Source: Candidatus Methylumidiphilus alinenensis (GTDB lineage: Bacteria; Pseudomonadota; Gammaproteobacteria; Methylococcales; Methylococcaceae). From it: a DNA stretch of 64,000 nt. Under the pieces are notes generated by a model that saw only the letters and a program-made list of their open reading frames with translations, made no database searches and was not told the DNA's origin. Position 1 is the first letter of the stretch; the number at the start of each line of letters is the position of its first letter. The position numbers were made by a program, and so were the translations under genes. The DNA is taken from assembly GCA_003242955.1 (NCBI GenBank), contig QJPH01000314.1, positions 1 through 64,000 of the forward strand, in the 5' to 3' direction. Shown here piece after piece: positions 9,097 to 16,840 of this stretch.

Positions 9097-9474
9097 ATGT
9101 CCGACCTAAACGACCCCCGTGTATTGTTTGCCGCCGAACGCACCCTGCTGGCTTGGAATCGTACTTGCCTTGCACTAATGGCTTTTGGCTTTATGATCGA
9201 ACGCTTCGGGCTATTTCTAAGGATACTCGAACCCAATAGCCGACACTTGCCCACCCATAATGTCTCAGCCTGGATCGGCCTAGCCTTCATCATTCTTGGC
9301 GGGATTCTTTGCCTGTTGTCTTCAATTCAATATTGGCGATTCCTGCGCACACTAAAAACTGTCGAGATTCCCGAAAGGTATTGGACGTTTCTTCCGATAT
9401 TCAACAATTTGGTGTTGATGTTGATATCGGTTATGTTGATTGCTTACATGCTTTATACAGTGTTTGCGGTTTGA
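9097..9474 (+). CDS. DUF202 (YidH-type) membrane protein
   Basis: A 125-aa inner-membrane protein. The family pattern is clear: an N-terminal DPRVLFAAERTLLAWNRT segment, then three membrane helices (residues about 23-45, 58-78 and 97-120). The AERT-W-R-T stretch is the conserved amphipathic start of DUF202. Function is unknown in the family. A hairpin at 9499-9527 lies 25 bp after the stop. Confidence 0.85.
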   Translation: MSDLNDPRVLFAAERTLLAWNRTCLALMAFGFMIERFGLFLRILEPNSRHLPTHNVSAWIGLAFIILGGILCLLSSIQYWRFLRTLKTVEIPERYWTFLPIFNNLVLMLISVMLIAYMLYTVFAV

Positions 9475-9498
9475 TTACTTTTAAAATCAATCATTACC

Positions 9499-9527
9499 GT
9501 AAGGGCGGGTTCCAAACCCACCCTTAC
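9499..9527. terminator. GGCGGGTT-type hairpin after the DUF202 gene
   Basis: GTAAGGGCGGGT pairs with ACCCACCCTTAC across a five-base loop. This is the recurring AGGGCGGGTTCCAAACCCGCCC repeat of the window, here probably acting as terminator. Confidence 0.6.
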
Positions 9528-9545
9528 TAGGCTGGCATTTTTTAA

Positions 9546-9564
9546 GGCGGGTTTAGAACCCGCC
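9546..9564 (-). terminator. GGCGGGTT hairpin directly after the oxygenase stop codon
   Basis: GGCGGGTTT and AACCCGCC pair with a two-base loop. It is adjacent to the TAG stop of the minus-strand oxygenase gene. No U-run follows on that strand. Confidence 0.5.
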
Positions 9565-10545
9565 CTACCGAAATACGGACAAAAGCTTGTTCTTCAACTT
9601 GAGTGCAAACATGACCAACTTCCACGAGCGAGAATTAAGTATGGCATTGTAGTTCACCATGTGTCCAGATCCGTCCATTTCTTGTTTGATGTTCATAAAC
9701 CGCCGCAAACGGTCTTCCTTTTCCACCAACAGCTTTTGATACATTTCAAGCAAGCCGTCTCGCTGGGTAAACAAGTTGCGCAAATTCCGTACATCCTCTT
9801 CGCTCAGGGTTTTACCTGCTTGGATGTCTTTGGGAAAGGGTCTGCACAAGTAGAAGGTGGTGTGCGGTGCAACAGCGTCTTCAACCGGGCGGTCCTTGGT
9901 GTAAAGATAGATGGCGAAGGATTTGCGCGACAGGTGTTTACGGTCTTCGGGCAAATGGATGGTTTCGAAGCCGTGCCAAGAATATTCACTGGTTTCAAAA
10001 ATCACGCACCGGTTGAACAAAGGCAGAATACTTTCGATCTCGTCAACTTCGGGGTGGCGCGGGTCGGAATGCAGTTCGATCAGACCGCCCCAATTGTCCT
10101 CCCATTCCTTGTTAAGGTAAACCAACAAGTTCAATCGGCGGTGCAACATGCGGCGTTCGTCGATATTGAAATCGACATGAATATCCAGAGCCTGTCCATC
10201 AAGGTTTTCATGGGTGCCCCCCCCAAACAAGGTTCCGTCGGCAATCAAGTCGGGTATGCCAGTGATGGCTGAAACGGCATCAAGGAATTCTTTCGAGTTG
10301 ATGTATTGATAAAACTGCTTGTAGAAAGGGCTGATATCGGACACCACTTCATGCACCGACTTGCCACCAACCTCGCCCATCTCGTTGATTGCTTTGCTGG
10401 GATCAAAACTTGGGAAGTCCCGCAACAAGGATTCGCAAAACTCAGGTTGCAAAAATCCGTCGATACACACATGGCGGAATGGTAGGGCCGCTTGGAAAGT
10501 TTTCTGTATCTCGTCTGCCCGGTTGATGATTTCTGGATTGATCAT
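9565..10545 (-). CDS. 2-oxoglutarate/Fe(II)-dependent oxygenase
   Basis: A 326-aa protein with a prolyl-4-hydroxylase-like double-stranded beta-helix domain. The iron ligands are visible as H123-x-D125 (IHVDFN) and H191 (SWHGFE), with R207 in HLSRKSFAIYLY placed to bind 2-oxoglutarate. RRLNLLVYLNKEW before the second His is typical of the family. The C-terminal 70 residues are helical and charged (LLEMYQKLLVEKEDRLRRF), ending in ILNSRSWKLVMFALKLKNKL, a pattern often seen in proteins of glycan and surface-polysaccharide clusters. Substrate unknown, possibly a saccharide or peptide side chain. Confidence 0.85.
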   Translation of the reverse strand: MINPEIINRADEIQKTFQAALPFRHVCIDGFLQPEFCESLLRDFPSFDPSKAINEMGEVGGKSVHEVVSDISPFYKQFYQYINSKEFLDAVSAITGIPDLIADGTLFGGGTHENLDGQALDIHVDFNIDERRMLHRRLNLLVYLNKEWEDNWGGLIELHSDPRHPEVDEIESILPLFNRCVIFETSEYSWHGFETIHLPEDRKHLSRKSFAIYLYTKDRPVEDAVAPHTTFYLCRPFPKDIQAGKTLSEEDVRNLRNLFTQRDGLLEMYQKLLVEKEDRLRRFMNIKQEMDGSGHMVNYNAILNSRSWKLVMFALKLKNKLLSVFR

Positions 10546-10670
10546 GGGTTGAATTCTGGAAAATGTTAAGATAAACGGCTTAATGCAATTATCCCTATTA
10601 TGTTTGATGCCTTGATCTTTTTCAATGTTAAGGCATAGTTCAAACCATTTTTTAATCGTGGAGCAATGCG

Positions 10671-11078
10671 ATGAGTTTTCAAGGGGCAGGTGGTACGCCG
10701 GGGGGGGTGGGGTCTTTCATCATTGGTTTTGTGATGATGTGTTCAGGGTTTTATTTACTCTTGCATTCCATCCACGTCAGCAATTCTTTCAGTTTTGGCG
10801 CGAGTTTGTACCAAATTCCGATGTTCGGATATTCAGCCTCAATCACTGGCGGCACCTTGTTGATACCGTTTGTTTTTGGCATCGGGATGATTTTTTATAA
10901 TGCCCGAAATCTGATTGGCTGGGCGCTGGTCGTGGGTGCGGTCAGTGCGATGGTAATCGGTGTATTGTCCGGCCTGCGTTTTACTCTCCATGATATGACG
11001 CTATTTGATTTACTCACCATCCTTGTGCTGTCCATCGGCGGGCTAGGCTTGTTTCTCAGTTCATTGCGGTCTACTTGA
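10671..11078 (+). CDS. Small four-helix membrane protein
   Basis: A 135-aa protein with a glycine-rich start (MSFQGAGGTPGGVGSF) and four predicted membrane helices (about residues 15-33, 57-75, 80-100 and 110-132). I do not recognise a named family beyond general small inner-membrane proteins. Its last 8 bp overlap tail-to-tail with the chagasin-like gene on the other strand. Confidence 0.65.
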   Translation: MSFQGAGGTPGGVGSFIIGFVMMCSGFYLLLHSIHVSNSFSFGASLYQIPMFGYSASITGGTLLIPFVFGIGMIFYNARNLIGWALVVGAVSAMVIGVLSGLRFTLHDMTLFDLLTILVLSIGGLGLFLSSLRST

Positions 11079-11466
11079 CAATAACCGGAAACTCGACCCG
11101 ATTCGCCGGTGCCACGGCTTGCTCCCAAGGGCGGCGATATTCCAAGCGGAGGGTTTCCGTTCCTGGCTTCACTGCACGGAATGTCCAATGTTCAATGCCG
11201 CCACCCCCCATCAACCCCTTGTCGGGATTGTCGGCAGCGTAGACAGGCTTTCCTTCTTGAACGACAATGCCGCTCGATTGCCCATCAAATACCCAACGAT
11301 AGCCGGTCGTCGGGTTCGACCCTAGTGTTAGCTGAAAGGCTTGCCCGACTTGTAATTCAATGGTGCGTCCATTGTCGGCATCGGTCGCCTTCTGCGGTTT
11401 TGCATGGAGTGGGTTCGTTATCATTAGGGATGCGAGTAATACGAGCGGGGCGGTTTTGCGGTTCAT
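11071..11466 (-). CDS. Chagasin/amoebiapain-type cysteine protease inhibitor (I42)
   Basis: A 131-aa exported protein: signal peptide to about residue 22 (ITNPLHA) then one immunoglobulin-like inhibitor domain. All three inhibitory loops of the I42 family are present: NPTTGYRW (51-58), GGGG (87-90) and RPWE (112-115). It would block papain-type cysteine proteases in the periplasm or outside the cell. The physiological target in bacteria is generally unknown. Convergent overlap with the membrane protein gene. Confidence 0.92.
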   Translation of the reverse strand: MNRKTAPLVLLASLMITNPLHAKPQKATDADNGRTIELQVGQAFQLTLGSNPTTGYRWVFDGQSSGIVVQEGKPVYAADNPDKGLMGGGGIEHWTFRAVKPGTETLRLEYRRPWEQAVAPANRVEFPVIVK

Positions 11467-11519
11467 AGTGGTTCCTGATTAGCAAGATTGTTCAGCCAAT
11501 TTGTAAACCTAGCCGTATT

Positions 11520-11690
11520 CGTCATTCCGGCAGGGATTGCCGGAATCCAGAACACAGGGAGGTGAATCTAGTTTGCCCTCCATGGCTACTGGATGCATTC
11601 GGGACATCCGTGTCCCGAACCCTTCGGGCGGCTAAGCCGTGCAAATCGGCTATCCTGCCGATTTGTCCGGCAATCCCTGCCGGAATGACG
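11520..11690. repeat. 171-bp palindromic repeat
   Basis: Outer arms CGTCATTCCGGCAGGGATTG (11520) and its complement (ending 11690) are 25 bp. Between them lie nested smaller hairpins, including TTCGGGACA/TGTCCCGAA and CGGCTATCCTGCCGATTTG. The same composite arrangement recurs near 30430-30545 and 30795-31010. Confidence 0.85.
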
Positions 11691-11770
11691 GCGTTTTGGG
11701 TTTAGCTGAAACATCTTCCTAATCAGGTCAGTTTATACTATCCACAATAGACTCTATAGAGAAAAACAGG

Positions 11771-11915
11771 ATGGATTTGAAAGTTTTCCAAGATATGGGC
11801 CAGACTGTTTGGCGCTGGTTGCATGATGACGAGAACAACCGGGACACGCTTTCCTGAATTGCCGCGGGAGTGGTTGCCGTTGTTGGGGCTTGTGGAAATT
11901 TTGGAATCAAAACCT
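11771..11915 (+). pseudogene. Possible decayed N-terminal fragment of a membrane-anchored protein
   Basis: ATG at 11771 opens a 28-codon frame (MDLKVFQDMGQTVWRWLHDD) ending at a TGA (11855-11857). The same frame then continues as IAAGVVAVVGACGNFG, like the start of a membrane helix, before running into a repeat. The pattern of a short WxW segment plus a helix looks like a conserved N-terminal anchor cut off by a stop and a repeat. This is an inference from pattern only. Confidence 0.25.
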
Positions 11916-11921
11916 GCGTAG

Positions 11922-11942
11922 GGGCGGGTTCCAAACCCGCCC
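11922..11942. repeat. GGGCGGGTTCCAAACCCGCCC hairpin
   Basis: Exact copy of a small palindrome that also occurs at 29618-29638 and 38719-38739, with variants at 9499 and 9546. Confidence 0.85.
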
Positions 11943-12277
11943 TTTTGCCCCATCTGGCTGAATCAACACTAAAGGAGCGAATCCCTTATGTCCAAAGCCG
12001 GTTTGAAACAACGTACAATAGTGGGCCACCTAGATGAAAAGGGCTTGGGTATAGGGCCTATCGGGTTACGGCGCAAGCGGCTAACCTGACCTATAGCCCA
12101 TAGGCATTTTGGTAAAAAATGTAGGATGTGCCGAGGAACGAGGCGCATCATTCGCGTTTTCAGACCTGCACGGTTGATGGGCTTCGCAAGCTCAGCCCAT
12201 CCTACGTCACATAGATATTTTTCGAGTGAAATGGGAGTAATTCAGATTGTTTTCAATGATTATAATAAGGTAATATT

Positions 12278-12934
12278 ATGTTTATTTGGTCAGACACATT
12301 TAATACAAATATAGAGCTTGTTGATTTACAGCACAAGAACCTTTTTCAGTTGCTTAACAAGCTGAGCTTAAACATTAAACAAGACAATATAAGCTATGAA
12401 GATGTGAATAACTCTATTAAACTGTTAATCCATTATACAGAAAATCATTTACGCGATGAAGAACTCCTGATGATGGAAAGTCGCATTGATAAGCGGCATT
12501 TAACTAAACACCGTATGGAGCATAATTCTTTTTTGTATGATGTTGGCCTTTTTAGCGATATAACTTCTTCCGATGATCGCCGCATCACTAGAAAAGCGAC
12601 AAATCTGGTGCGCTTCATAACCTATTGGCTAATATTCCATATCTTAGGGACGGACATGCTTATGTCTGCACAATTGACTAATATTAAAGCAGGAATGAGT
12701 CCTCAGCAAGCGTTTGATATGTTGAAAGACCATAAGATTGACCCTGCTACAGTCAACTTAATGCTGGATGCAATCATTAACCTATGGCTTGATGCCAAAG
12801 AGCGCTGCAATCAGATGGAGATAAAAGTGACTGAATTGCAAAAGACAATAGAGTCTCTCCAATCCAAACAGGAACCTTCTACCATAAACCAATCTGAGGA
12901 TTCGGCCTTGGAAATGGATTGGTTCATCAAATAG
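12278..12934 (+). CDS. Bacteriohemerythrin-like protein 1
   Basis: A 218-aa cytoplasmic protein with an N-terminal hemerythrin fold (about residues 1-130) that would bind oxygen at a di-iron site. Ligand candidates are DLQH (His19), NHLRDEE (His57, Glu61), the HLTKHRMEH segment (His78, His82) and HILGTD. A helical tail follows, with coiled-coil character near residues 165-190 (KERCNQMEIKVTELQKTIES). The gene is clearly richer in A+T than its surroundings. A close paralogue follows 54 bp downstream. In methanotrophs hemerythrins are thought to supply oxygen to methane monooxygenase, but no such gene is nearby. Confidence 0.85.
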   Translation: MFIWSDTFNTNIELVDLQHKNLFQLLNKLSLNIKQDNISYEDVNNSIKLLIHYTENHLRDEELLMMESRIDKRHLTKHRMEHNSFLYDVGLFSDITSSDDRRITRKATNLVRFITYWLIFHILGTDMLMSAQLTNIKAGMSPQQAFDMLKDHKIDPATVNLMLDAIINLWLDAKERCNQMEIKVTELQKTIESLQSKQEPSTINQSEDSALEMDWFIK

Positions 12935-12988
12935 ATAGTTCAGCAGAGTTGGTGCTTATGATGATAAAATCACTGTAAGGATGTTTAA

Positions 12989-13612
12989 ATGCTTTTGTGG
13001 TCGGGTAGTTTTGAGACAAAAATCGACTTTGTCGATAGGCATCATAAAGAGATATTTCAACTGCTGAATAATCTTATAAACAAAATGCAACAGGGAAATA
13101 TAAGCCATGAAGATATTGATAGTGCCGTACATCTATTGATCCACCATACTAAAAACAATTTCCATAATGAAGAACTATTAATGCTAGAAAGCCATGTCGA
13201 TCAAAGGCATTCGGCTATGCATCACATGGAACATCAATCCTTCATCTATGATATTGATAATTTTAGTGAAATATCAGGTTCTTATGATCGTAGAATTACC
13301 GGAAAGGTAGATAAACTCGTGCGCTTCATGACCTTTTGGCTAACCTATCATACCTTGGGTACGGATAAGCTTATGGCCGCGCAAATTGCCAATATTAAGT
13401 CGGGCATGACACCTCAACAAGCCTACGATTCATTGAAAGATCAAAAACAGGATCCTGTCACCGTCAAAATGATACAAGATTCATTGCTTAACTTATGGCT
13501 TGAGAGTAAGGAGAGATGCGCACAGTTGGAAAAAAAGTGCGGCGAATTTGAAAAAAACATAGAAGAACTCAAGGTAGAATTGCAAATAATGACCTTCACA
13601 CACCATAATTAA
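12989..13612 (+). CDS. Bacteriohemerythrin-like protein 2
   Basis: A 207-aa paralogue of the preceding protein, similar over its whole length, with the same layout: DRHHKE near residue 20, NNFHNEE, HSAMHHMEHQSF and the YHTLGTD end of the hemerythrin domain, then a coiled-coil tail (KERCAQLEKKCGEFEKNIEELK). It is also A+T-rich. Start ATG follows TAAGGATG. The pair is a tandem duplication. It is followed at 24 bp by the GtrA fusion gene, but a functional link is not evident. Confidence 0.85.
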   Translation: MLLWSGSFETKIDFVDRHHKEIFQLLNNLINKMQQGNISHEDIDSAVHLLIHHTKNNFHNEELLMLESHVDQRHSAMHHMEHQSFIYDIDNFSEISGSYDRRITGKVDKLVRFMTFWLTYHTLGTDKLMAAQIANIKSGMTPQQAYDSLKDQKQDPVTVKMIQDSLLNLWLESKERCAQLEKKCGEFEKNIEELKVELQIMTFTHHN

Positions 13613-13636
13613 CTATTTTAAGATCGAGTACCCTAC

Positions 13637-15541
13637 ATGGACTTAACGGTTTTAAAATCACGCATACCCCATTCATTTTGGCGTTTTGCGTTGGTGGGCA
13701 TCGGCGGTTTGTTAGTCGATTTGACCGTCCTCTATGTTGGCCTTTGGGGTTTGGGCTTGCCATGGTTTTTAGCGAAGGTGTTTTCCTTTTTTACCGCCGC
13801 AACATTCACTTGGTGGATGAACAGGCAATATAACTTTGGCAAAAGCGACAAATCCATCATTATTGAATGGGGAAGCTTTTTAGCAACCAATGCTTTTGGC
13901 GGCTTTGTCAATTTATCCATTTACACCGCCGCTGTCACACAGTTTCCCCCTTACGTTTGGATGCCTGCCGTGGCGACTGGATTAGGCTCGTTGGGTGGCC
14001 TATTTTTTAATTATTTGCTGTCCAAACATATCGTTTTTAGCAAAATCTCCAAGCAGGAAATCATTGCCAAGTACGCTGAGATAGCGGATGTCCCTCCTTT
14101 TCCCCGCATACTTTATTTAATCACTTTTCTTGTTTGCTTGACCTTTGGCTTGGTGGCACTTTGGTTTGGCATGGACACCCGTTGGGATTTAACAACTTAC
14201 CCACTGTACAACGATTGGGCATTTGTCAACGGACTGGCCGACAGCAATTGGCTGCTAAGCCAGATAGCCAATTTATACAATCCACTGCTGGCAGCGCCTT
14301 ATACAATGGCGACCGAACGTCTGCCCGCACAGGCCATCGGATTCGCATTGGGTACGCTTCATGGTTTTAACTTTCTGCCCTTGTCTGCCATCGCCTGGCA
14401 TCTTTTGACTTTAACCCACCCGCGCCATCGCCTTTATGCTTCTGCTATTTTGGCCTTGGTTGGGTTGTGTGGTGCCGGAGGGCTTTCCGAAATTGGCATC
14501 ATGTTTTATGACAATGTGTTAAGTTTGGGGGTGTTGGCCTCAATTCTGTTGGTGGTGTCAAACTGGAACAAAATCATCCATGGATCTAAGCTTACAAGCA
14601 TTGCCTGGACGGCCGTAGCCGGCGTTCCTGTAGGAATGGTTTTTGGGTTGAAACAATCCATGGTGATATATTGTGTTGGGCTGACGGTGGCTTTTCTTGT
14701 TGCCGACATGGCCCCACTGCGCCGGGTACGCACGAGTTTTTGCTTTGGCATCGGGGTTTTGATTGGATTCGCCTTGAGCGGGGGTTATTGGGCCGTGCAT
14801 TTGTGGAAAACCGTTGGCAATCCCTTCTTCCCTTATTTTAATCAAACATTCCGCACGCTATTGGTTCTGCCCGTTCCTTACCGGGCTCCCGATTTTATTC
14901 CGCAGGGTCTCGTTGAAAAAATTTTGTTCGTTTTTCGTTTTAGCTTCAATAGCCACTTGTGCGGAGAAACCGGCTTTCGTGATTTTCGTATTTTGGCACT
15001 ACTAATCCTACTTCTGCTGGCTGCACTGGCGAGGATTTGGCGCAAGCAGCCCCATCCTTTTACCCATCCCGGGCCTACTGTTTGGATTTTGGTGGCGGGT
15101 TTAGTGACCTATGCCATTTGGGTTCCTTGGCTTGCCATTTACCGCTATATTGTACCCTTGGAAATACTTGCCCCATTGTTGTCAATAGCCGCCATTGGGC
15201 TATTACCACTGGGAAAAAGAACACGCCTAGGCGCTGCGGTCAGCTTAATAGCTTTTTTAACTGTTTCAACGATACCAAGCCACTGGTTACAGACACCTTG
15301 GGAGGACAGCAATTCTCATTTTGGCAAAAACGCCGTCATTCCGGCTAGGATGCCGGAATCCAGTGCCATGGATCACTGCCATTATGTTAAGGATTTTCCG
15401 TTCGCACTGAGCCTGTCGAAGGGTGGACGGAAAATCCCCAGATTATTGATCGTTAAGCCGTTCATGGTTCGACAGGCTCACCACGAACGGCTTAACTTAA
15501 TGGCAGTGAGTGCCATGGATGGTAACGAGTCGGTTGAGTAG
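13637..15541 (+). CDS. GtrA domain fused to a polytopic glycosyltransferase-like protein, C-terminus replaced by repeats
   Basis: The N-terminal 140 residues are a four-helix GtrA domain (FWRFALVGIGGLLVDLTVLY, RQYNFG), the class thought to move undecaprenyl-linked sugars across the inner membrane. A second unit from about residue 155 has about ten helices (WLLSQIANLYNPLLAAPYTM, LTHPRHRLYASAILAL) like membrane glycosyltransferases that use such lipids. The native sequence seems to end near IPSHWLQTPWEDSNSHFGKN (about residue 567). The last 65 or so residues (NAVIPARMPESSAMDH, FALSLSKG, MVRQAHHER) are translations of known repeat types. The gene is therefore probably truncated, perhaps inactive. 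Confidence 0.8.
   Translation: MDLTVLKSRIPHSFWRFALVGIGGLLVDLTVLYVGLWGLGLPWFLAKVFSFFTAATFTWWMNRQYNFGKSDKSIIIEWGSFLATNAFGGFVNLSIYTAAVTQFPPYVWMPAVATGLGSLGGLFFNYLLSKHIVFSKISKQEIIAKYAEIADVPPFPRILYLITFLVCLTFGLVALWFGMDTRWDLTTYPLYNDWAFVNGLADSNWLLSQIANLYNPLLAAPYTMATERLPAQAIGFALGTLHGFNFLPLSAIAWHLLTLTHPRHRLYASAILALVGLCGAGGLSEIGIMFYDNVLSLGVLASILLVVSNWNKIIHGSKLTSIAWTAVAGVPVGMVFGLKQSMVIYCVGLTVAFLVADMAPLRRVRTSFCFGIGVLIGFALSGGYWAVHLWKTVGNPFFPYFNQTFRTLLVLPVPYRAPDFIPQGLVEKILFVFRFSFNSHLCGETGFRDFRILALLILLLLAALARIWRKQPHPFTHPGPTVWILVAGLVTYAIWVPWLAIYRYIVPLEILAPLLSIAAIGLLPLGKRTRLGAAVSLIAFLTVSTIPSHWLQTPWEDSNSHFGKNAVIPARMPESSAMDHCHYVKDFPFALSLSKGGRKIPRLLIVKPFMVRQAHHERLNLMAVSAMDGNESVE
15374..15508. mobile_element. CACTGCC-type inverted-repeat element, copy 1
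   Basis: 18-bp ends CACTGCCATTATGTTAAG (15374-15391) and CTTAACTTAATGGCAGTG (15491-15508) match as inverted repeats at 17 of 18 positions. A 12-bp direct repeat AGTGCCATGGAT sits immediately outside each end (15362-15373, 15509-15520), as expected of a target duplication. The interior carries a palindrome with TTCGACAGGCTCA arms. It lies in a CGTCATTCCGG-type repeat inside the glycosyltransferase frame. Confidence 0.85.
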
Positions 15542-15585
15542 GGGATTGATTAATCGTCGATTGCGGATTCTAGTTCAACGGCTAC

Positions 15586-16179
15586 TCAGGTTGCCTCTTT
15601 CGCTTCGACAAGGATTTCGACAGCTTCTTTCAGTACATATAATCCGATTAATAACCCGATTATCAAATCCACAATGCTCAACCCGGTCACTGCGACAATG
15701 CCCCCTGAAGCGAAAACAGCAAGGTTGGCAATCACATCAGCCCTTGTGCAGATGTAGCTCGCCCGCAGGTGGACCTCGCCGCGATGGAATTTTGCAACTT
15801 GCGTCAGTACGTAAAGATTGACTGCAAACGAAACGGTGGAATAAACCATCATTACCGACCCGACCGGCTCGCTGCCAAAAAACCATCGCCTCACCACATC
15901 CAAGATGATGCCGATGCCGAGTAAAACCAAAATTCCGCCACTCCAACGAGCGGCATTTTTTTTGAACGCCAGTCCACGCGAGATGGCCATGAGGGACAAC
16001 CCATAGGTTATCGCGTCGGTCAGCATGTCAAGCGCGTCGGCTAGTAGGCCGGTTGATTCCGCCAAAAGGCCCGCAATTGTGCCGATGGCGAACATCGTCA
16101 AATTCAAAGCAAGCGCAACACGCAGCGTTTTGCGCTCCGCTGATGTGTTGGCGCATGCCTTTGCGCAGTCACAACTCAT
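15586..16179 (-). CDS. Cation diffusion facilitator-type transporter
   Basis: A 197-aa inner-membrane protein with five to six predicted helices. Its N-terminus is cysteine-bearing (MSCDCAKAC), a possible metal-binding tip. The metal-site helices of CDF exporters are visible as LLADALDMLTDAITY and CTRADVIANLAVF. The cytoplasmic C-terminal domain of classical CDF proteins is missing, which is usual in the short form found in RND-efflux operons. It begins 1 bp after the lipoprotein gene and is the last gene of the metal-efflux operon. Predicted role: exporting zinc, cobalt or cadmium to the periplasm for the RND pump. Confidence 0.85.
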   Translation of the reverse strand: MSCDCAKACANTSAERKTLRVALALNLTMFAIGTIAGLLAESTGLLADALDMLTDAITYGLSLMAISRGLAFKKNAARWSGGILVLLGIGIILDVVRRWFFGSEPVGSVMMVYSTVSFAVNLYVLTQVAKFHRGEVHLRASYICTRADVIANLAVFASGGIVAVTGLSIVDLIIGLLIGLYVLKEAVEILVEAKEAT

Positions 16180-16180
16180 T

Positions 16181-16840
16181 CTAGTTTGAACGCGCCGGAA
16201 TGGTTTGGAAAACCCCGTCTTTCCCCATCATTTCGTAAAAATCATGGATCATGGTTTCCCAGCGTTCGGTCTGATCGGTATTCCGCAAATAGGTCAGCGG
16301 CGGCAGCATCGTTATGCCTTCGGCGGCTTCCGCCACTTGATAGGTCTTGAGGGTCTTGCTGTTGCCGTCCCTGAGGGTGGCTTCCAAAAAGTCTTCGTCG
16401 CCTTTCACCACGCAGGGTGTGATGGCTAGGCCACCAAAGGCCGCACCTGCCACGCAGTCGGTGATGGCATTGGCGGTGTTGTCATCAAATGGCTGGAAGT
16501 TATAACGGGACAGGATGCGCGTGGTCCGGATCGTCATGATCCAATCGGCTTTCTGGATTTCCTTGTCGTGAATCGTGCCATCGTCGGTAAAGATGACGAA
16601 ACCGGGGAATGCATCAAGGCTGCGCCGTTGGAACAAGGCGACGAATTCCGCTGGCAAGCGCTTATCCTGTTGGATGTGGATGTACATCATGGGCTTTTGG
16701 CCCAATTTGGACGAGTCCGGGCCTTTTATGGGGGTAATGGCGGTCTGCTGCGTCGCACAGCCGAGGAGGGCCGCTGCGCACAGGCAGAATGCGATTCGTT
16801 TAAGCCATTGTGTCATGGTCATATCTGGTCTCTTGTTCAT
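16181..16840 (-). CDS. Putative lipoprotein of the metal-efflux operon
   Basis: A 219-aa protein with a lipoprotein signal (LCAAALLGCATQQ, lipidated Cys at about residue 28). No named domain recognised. The middle has a beta-rich stretch (WIMTIRTTRILSRYNFQPF) and a small hydrophobic segment (AITDCVAGAAFGGLAITPC). The start overlaps the stop of the second CzcC-like gene by 4 bp, so it is translationally linked to the efflux genes. A role as outer-membrane accessory of the pump is inference from position. Confidence 0.7.
   Translation of the reverse strand: MNKRPDMTMTQWLKRIAFCLCAAALLGCATQQTAITPIKGPDSSKLGQKPMMYIHIQQDKRLPAEFVALFQRRSLDAFPGFVIFTDDGTIHDKEIQKADWIMTIRTTRILSRYNFQPFDDNTANAITDCVAGAAFGGLAITPCVVKGDEDFLEATLRDGNSKTLKTYQVAEAAEGITMLPPLTYLRNTDQTERWETMIHDFYEMMGKDGVFQTIPARSN

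Larger units (their letters stand above)
11467..12277. repeat. Repeat-rich intergenic region
   Basis: Contains a long palindrome of the CGTCATTCCGGCAGGGATTG type (11520-11690), a decayed gene fragment (11771-11915), a GGGCGGGTTCCAAACCCGCCC hairpin (11922-11942) and a GTAGGATGTGCCGAGGAACG / CCCATCCTAC inverted repeat (12121-12206). No intact gene. Confidence 0.8.

Noticed and set aside
15401-15490. Peptides FALSLSKG and MVRQAHHER as coding sequence
   Set aside because: They are translations of the TTCGACAGGCTCA palindrome, which occurs in non-coding DNA at 47770 and 52370 too.
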